Of a stretch of DNA of 64,000 nt, positions 61,359 through 64,000 are shown in pieces (the first letter of the stretch is position 1; the number at the start of each line of letters is the position of its first letter). The stretch spans positions 248,001 to 312,000 of the forward strand of contig CAWBEX010000002.1 in the NCBI GenBank assembly GCA_963787895.1, given 5' to 3'. This DNA comes from Anderseniella sp963787895 (GTDB lineage Bacteria; Pseudomonadota; Alphaproteobacteria; Rhizobiales; Aestuariivirgaceae). The notes beneath the pieces are model-generated. The model saw nothing but the letters and a program-made list of their open reading frames with translations. It had not been told where the DNA came from and made no database searches. A program made the translations under genes and the position numbers.

Positions 61359-61784
61359 GTGCTGAAATGGTCGCAAGAGCAGGTTTTCGAGTTTTTGCGC
61401 AAAGAGTTCCCGCAAGCCTTACGCGAAGGCGTTGACTATCAGGTATTGAAGCTTGAGCCTCGGGAACTTCATTTGCAACTTGTTGCAGGTGATGCCCAGT
61501 TGCGTCCGGGCGGCACCGTTTCCGGCCCTGCCATGATGGAACTGGTAGATCTAGCGATTTACATACTGCTGCTGGCACACCACAAGGAGCACGCCAAACT
61601 GGCTGTGACCACAAACTTTGCCATTTCGTTTTTGCGCAAACCTTCCGCCGGAGCCATCGTTGCCCGGGTAACCCTCATCAAGCACGGGCGCACACTGTCG
61701 GTTGCGCGCACAGACATTGTCTCTACACAGGACGGCAAGCTGGTAGCCAGCTCCGAAGCAACATACTTCATGGGACAGAGTTGA
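61359..61784 (+). CDS. PaaI-family hotdog thioesterase
   Basis: A 141-residue hotdog-fold acyl-CoA thioesterase. The family motif is LRPGGTVSGPAMMELVDLAIY (about 48-66, where the catalytic acidic residue sits on the central helix) with TNFAISFLRKPSAGAIVARV and ARTDIVSTQDGKLVASSEATY. It hydrolyses a CoA thioester, probably aromatic or medium-chain; the substrate is not defined. The GTG at 61359 is supported by an AAGGAG box 7 nt upstream. It is divergent from the exported-protein operon and followed by rplM after about 200 nt. Confidence 0.88.
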   Translation: MLKWSQEQVFEFLRKEFPQALREGVDYQVLKLEPRELHLQLVAGDAQLRPGGTVSGPAMMELVDLAIYILLLAHHKEHAKLAVTTNFAISFLRKPSAGAIVARVTLIKHGRTLSVARTDIVSTQDGKLVASSEATYFMGQS

Positions 61785-61799
61785 ATTGTGAGCGTTTTG

Positions 61800-61819
61800 T
61801 GTGGTAAAATGATACCACA
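61800..61819. other. Hairpin in the paaI-rplM gap
   Basis: A 7-bp perfect stem (TGTGGTA / TACCACA) with a 6-nt loop lies 15 nt after the paaI-like stop codon and is followed by TATATTTTATT. It may be a weak terminator of the thioesterase gene or an operator in the rplM leader. Confidence 0.4.
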
Positions 61820-61987
61820 TATATTTTATTGTCTGATTTCATATAGTTATGGATTTTGGATAGAAATTATGCGCTTGACGCCGTCAGAAGGACAGCGTAG
61901 AACGCCCGCCAGCAGAACAACGGGCCACCAGACGAACGGTATCCCTCAAGTTCAGGTTTCAAATCAAACACTTCAGGACACCAGGTC

Positions 61988-62452
61988 ATGAAAACCTTTT
62001 CCATTCGGGCTTCCGAAATTGAGAAGAAGTGGGTGCTGATCGACGCAGAAGGTCTGGTTGTGGGGCGTCTTGCTGCCATCATCGCCACCCGCCTGCGCGG
62101 CAAGCACAAGCCTTCATACACACCACACATGGACATGGGCGACAATGTTGTCGTCATCAACGCCGGCAAGGTTATATTGACCGGCAACAAGCGCACCGAC
62201 AAGACGTACTACCGCCACACCGGCTATCCCGGCGGGATCAAGGAAGCCAAGGCTGACAAGATCCTCGATGGCCGCTTTCCCGAGCGCGTTCTTGAAGCTG
62301 CGGTAAAGCGCATGATGCCTGGCGGACCACTGAGCCGCGCCCAGTTGTCAAACCTGCGCATTTTCGGTGGCACCGAGCACCCGCATGAGGCACAGCAGCC
62401 TGAAGTCATCGACGTCAAGGCAATGAACCCAAAGAACTCGCTGAGAGGCTAA
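61988..62452 (+). CDS. rplM: 50S ribosomal protein L13
   Basis: A 154-residue ribosomal protein of the large subunit. It has the family sequence WVLIDAEGLVVGRLAAIIATRLRGKHKPSY (in part: GLVVGRLAAIIATRLRGKHK), DNVVVINAGKVILTGNK, KTYYRHTGYPGGIKE and AVKRMMPGGPLSR. The downstream rpsI gene follows after 4 nt, the widespread rplM-rpsI operon. The ~200-nt upstream leader probably holds the promoter. Confidence 0.98.
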   Translation: MKTFSIRASEIEKKWVLIDAEGLVVGRLAAIIATRLRGKHKPSYTPHMDMGDNVVVINAGKVILTGNKRTDKTYYRHTGYPGGIKEAKADKILDGRFPERVLEAAVKRMMPGGPLSRAQLSNLRIFGGTEHPHEAQQPEVIDVKAMNPKNSLRG

Positions 62453-62456
62453 GGCA

Positions 62457-62942
62457 ATGGCAGAAGAAACAACGACACTGGAAAACCTTGGCGCAGCCAT
62501 GGGCACCGTTGCTGCGCCTGAAACCGCAGCCCCTGCTGAACCAAAGATTGACGATCTGGGCAGGTCTTATGCCACAGGAAAGCGCAAGGACGCGGTCGCC
62601 CGCGTCTGGATCAAGCGCGGCAATGGCAAGATCACCGTAAACGGCAGGGAAATCGAAACCTATTTCGCCCGCCCGACGCTTCGCATGATCATCCAGCAGC
62701 CGCTGGAAACCGCTGAACGCAAGGACGAGTTCGATATCGTTTGCACCGTGACCGGCGGCGGCCTGTCCGGCCAGGCTGGCGCGGTTCGTCACGGCATCTC
62801 AAAGGCACTGACATACTTCGAGCCGGGCCTGCGCCCAGTGCTCAAGCGTGGCGGCTTCCTGACCCGCGACTCGCGTGTCGTCGAACGCAAGAAGTACGGC
62901 AAGGCCAAGGCTCGCCGTTCGTTCCAGTTCTCGAAACGTTAA
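62457..62942 (+). CDS. rpsI: 30S ribosomal protein S9
   Basis: A 161-residue small-subunit protein. The first ~35 residues (Ala/Glu/Pro-rich) are the N-terminal extension common in alphaproteobacterial S9. The core follows: SYATGKRKDAVARVWIKRG, NGREIETYFARPTLRMII, VTGGGLSGQAGAVRHGISKAL and the basic tail KKYGKAKARRSFQFSKR. That C-terminal KR reaches the ribosomal P site. It ends the rplM-rpsI operon just before a strong terminator. Confidence 0.98.
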   Translation: MAEETTTLENLGAAMGTVAAPETAAPAEPKIDDLGRSYATGKRKDAVARVWIKRGNGKITVNGREIETYFARPTLRMIIQQPLETAERKDEFDIVCTVTGGGLSGQAGAVRHGISKALTYFEPGLRPVLKRGGFLTRDSRVVERKKYGKAKARRSFQFSKR

Positions 62943-62966
62943 GACAGCTTGCACTGCAAGAACACG

Positions 62967-62997
62967 CCCCGGATGGCCAACCATCCGGGGTTTTTTT
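62967..62997 (+). terminator. Rho-independent terminator of rplM-rpsI
   Basis: A 10-bp perfect GC-rich stem (CCCCGGATGG / CCATCCGGGG), a 4-nt loop (CCAA), then TTTTTTT. It lies 24 nt after the rpsI stop codon. Confidence 0.95.
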
Positions 62998-63052
62998 GTT
63001 TCCTGTCTTCACAGCTTTTGCACTTGGCGCAAACCAGGCCTAGAATGTTTTG

Positions 63053-63397
63053 ATGTCATCCAGGCCCGAAACACTCATTGCCGCCCTTTTCATGGTGGCG
63101 CTTTCAACCAGCCCCGCCCTCGCAGACCAGATCGACGGCGAATGGTGCTCGCCACGTGGCGGACGCATCGTGGTTGATGGATCAAACGTAACCACCCCCT
63201 CCGGTGCGTCCGTCAAGGCCAACCACAGCCGCCACCATGTCGACTTTGACATCCCCGCAGGCGAAGAGTCGGCCGGCGATCATTTCAGTGCTGACCAACT
63301 CAGTGACAATGAGATCCAGGTGACAATCTCACACAACACCAGCGCCAAGCCGGTTACGCAGGAAATCTGGACGAAACACTGCGGCGTAACCAGCTGA
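63053..63397 (+). CDS. Small exported hypothetical protein
   Basis: A 114-residue protein with a signal peptide (MSSRPETLIAALFMVALSTS, cleavage likely after ALA) and a compact beta-rich mature domain (DQIDGEWCSPRGGRIVVDGS, HHVDFDIPAGEESAGDHF, EIQVTISHNTSAKPVTQEIW). Two Cys residues (EWCSP and KHCGV) could form a disulfide. It resembles small periplasmic alphaproteobacterial proteins of unknown function. It follows the rpsI terminator and precedes the DUF3772 gene by about 100 nt. Confidence 0.7.
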   Translation: MSSRPETLIAALFMVALSTSPALADQIDGEWCSPRGGRIVVDGSNVTTPSGASVKANHSRHHVDFDIPAGEESAGDHFSADQLSDNEIQVTISHNTSAKPVTQEIWTKHCGVTS

Positions 63398-63498
63398 CAG
63401 CGGGACAAGATCGCTGTTGGCTAGCTGCACAGCGAGATTTCATTCATTGCCCCAATCCTGTATGGCTGCATCACCATTTTCTGCTTCAGGACACGTCC

Positions 63499-64000
63499 AT
63501 GCGCGCGCTTCTCACATTTCTGCTGCTCTGCATTTTCACACTACATGCCAATGCCGCAGATGTGAGCGAACAGAAGGCTCGCCTGGAAGCGCTTGCCGGG
63601 CAAATCAGCTCTATCGAATCTGACATTGAAGGCAAGGCCAGCGACGACACGGCGCTGGTCAAGCTTCGAATTGACCTGGACGCGTTTACGAAATCACTGA
63701 TCAATTTCGGCGTGTCCCTGCGTCCTCGCATCAATGAAATCAACGCCCGTCTAAATGAACTTGGCACCCCGCCCAAGGAAGGCGAACCTGAAGAGGTAGT
63801 GACAATTGCCCTGGAACGAAAAGACCTCCTCAACGAGAAGGGGCAGAACAACCAGCTTTTGGGCGAAGCGGAAAGTCTTTCGATCCGGGCCAGCAAGGCA
63901 ATCGATAAAATCGGTGCGTTGCGGCGAGAGCTGTTTGCCAGCACGTTGTTCAAGCAAACCGGCATTGAAGGTGCCATCAGCATGGACACGCTTGCCGGCT
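63499..64000 (+). CDS. DUF3772/MscS-type mechanosensitive channel, N-terminal part
   Basis: The first 167 codons of a gene that leaves the window at the right. It has a signal peptide (MRALLTFLLLCIFTLHANA) and then a charged helical periplasmic domain with SLRPRINEINARLNELGTPP and ERKDLLNEKGQNNQLLGEAE, followed by SKAIDKIGALRRELFASTLF. These are typical of the DUF3772 region that precedes the MscS channel of large mechanosensitive channels. The channel itself lies beyond the window. The plus-strand ATG at 63499 is chosen from the signal-peptide start. Confidence 0.78.
   Translation, partial: MRALLTFLLLCIFTLHANAADVSEQKARLEALAGQISSIESDIEGKASDDTALVKLRIDLDAFTKSLINFGVSLRPRINEINARLNELGTPPKEGEPEEVVTIALERKDLLNEKGQNNQLLGEAESLSIRASKAIDKIGALRRELFASTLFKQTGIEGAISMDTLAG

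Noticed and set aside
1..64000. CRISPR arrays, rRNA operons, prophage structural genes
   Set aside because: Looked for by eye in the intergenic parts; none recognised.

Overview
The window is chromosomal DNA of an alphaproteobacterium, most likely of the Hyphomicrobiales (Rhizobiales) type. This is inferred from the gene families and layout: a Zur/ZnuABC zinc regulon, CtaA, the rplM-rpsI pair, a one-piece aerobic-type indolepyruvate ferredoxin oxidoreductase, many ABC/TRAP carboxylate transporters, and an AIGHNSG-type coiled-coil protein. Genes are densely packed, often overlapping by 1-14 nt. No rRNA, tRNA or CRISPR array was recognised.

Layout. 1-2.9 kb: the 5' part of an SPFH/stomatin gene, ferrochelatase (hemH) and a PaaK-like adenylate-forming enzyme. 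3-4.3 kb: a degenerate histidine-kinase-like protein. 4.3-11.5 kb (minus strand): a branched-chain-amino-acid-type ABC transporter operon led by a long-chain acyl-CoA synthetase. 11.7-15.9 kb: a Crp/Fnr-type regulator and a fused indolepyruvate ferredoxin oxidoreductase. Together with the acyl-CoA ligases this suggests uptake and CoA-activation of aryl or branched acids. 16.1-18.3 kb: rhodanese-ChrB plus ChrA (chromate). 18.3-26.2 kb (minus): an exported C39-like peptidase, then an operon of TRAP transporter (DctP, DctQ, and a DctM with an unusual ~300-residue coiled-coil tail), SDR and acyl-CoA dehydrogenase. 26.4-32 kb: class I amidotransferase (PuuD-like), membrane-anchored TAXI protein, FMN-dependent alpha-hydroxy-acid dehydrogenase, a ferritin-like protein, an enamidase-type amidohydrolase and a MarR regulator. 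32.3-37 kb: DUF4956 membrane protein with a frameshifted VTC-domain gene, then zur-znuB-znuC divergent from znuA with two Zur-box-like dyads between them.

The key accessory region is a genomic island of about 16.2 kb inserted into the 5' end of dusA. The displaced native dusA start (40 codons) lies at 37.2 kb. The intact, re-fused dusA lies at 53.4 kb, next to a divergent tyrosine recombinase. Both ends share a core repeat at 37274-37287 and 53437-53450. The island carries an IS5-type insertion sequence with clear ends, a potABCD-type transporter (potC frameshifted), an FMO-like flavoprotein, a RidA protein, a DUF1028 protein, an aldehyde dehydrogenase, a LysR regulator, a trimethylamine-dehydrogenase-like Fe-S flavoenzyme and an M20 amidohydrolase. 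This looks like a mobile catabolic cassette for an imported nitrogenous cation (polyamine, methylated amine or N-acylated derivative); the substrate is not known.

Right flank (54.4-64 kb): heme A synthase, a gene-poor stretch with two candidate small proteins and paired palindromes, a coiled-coil protein, MetY, a tightly coupled four-gene minus-strand operon (exported protein, enoyl-CoA hydratase, VOC protein, CoA-binding protein), a PaaI thioesterase, rplM-rpsI with a strong terminator, a small secreted protein, and the start of a DUF3772/MscS-type channel.
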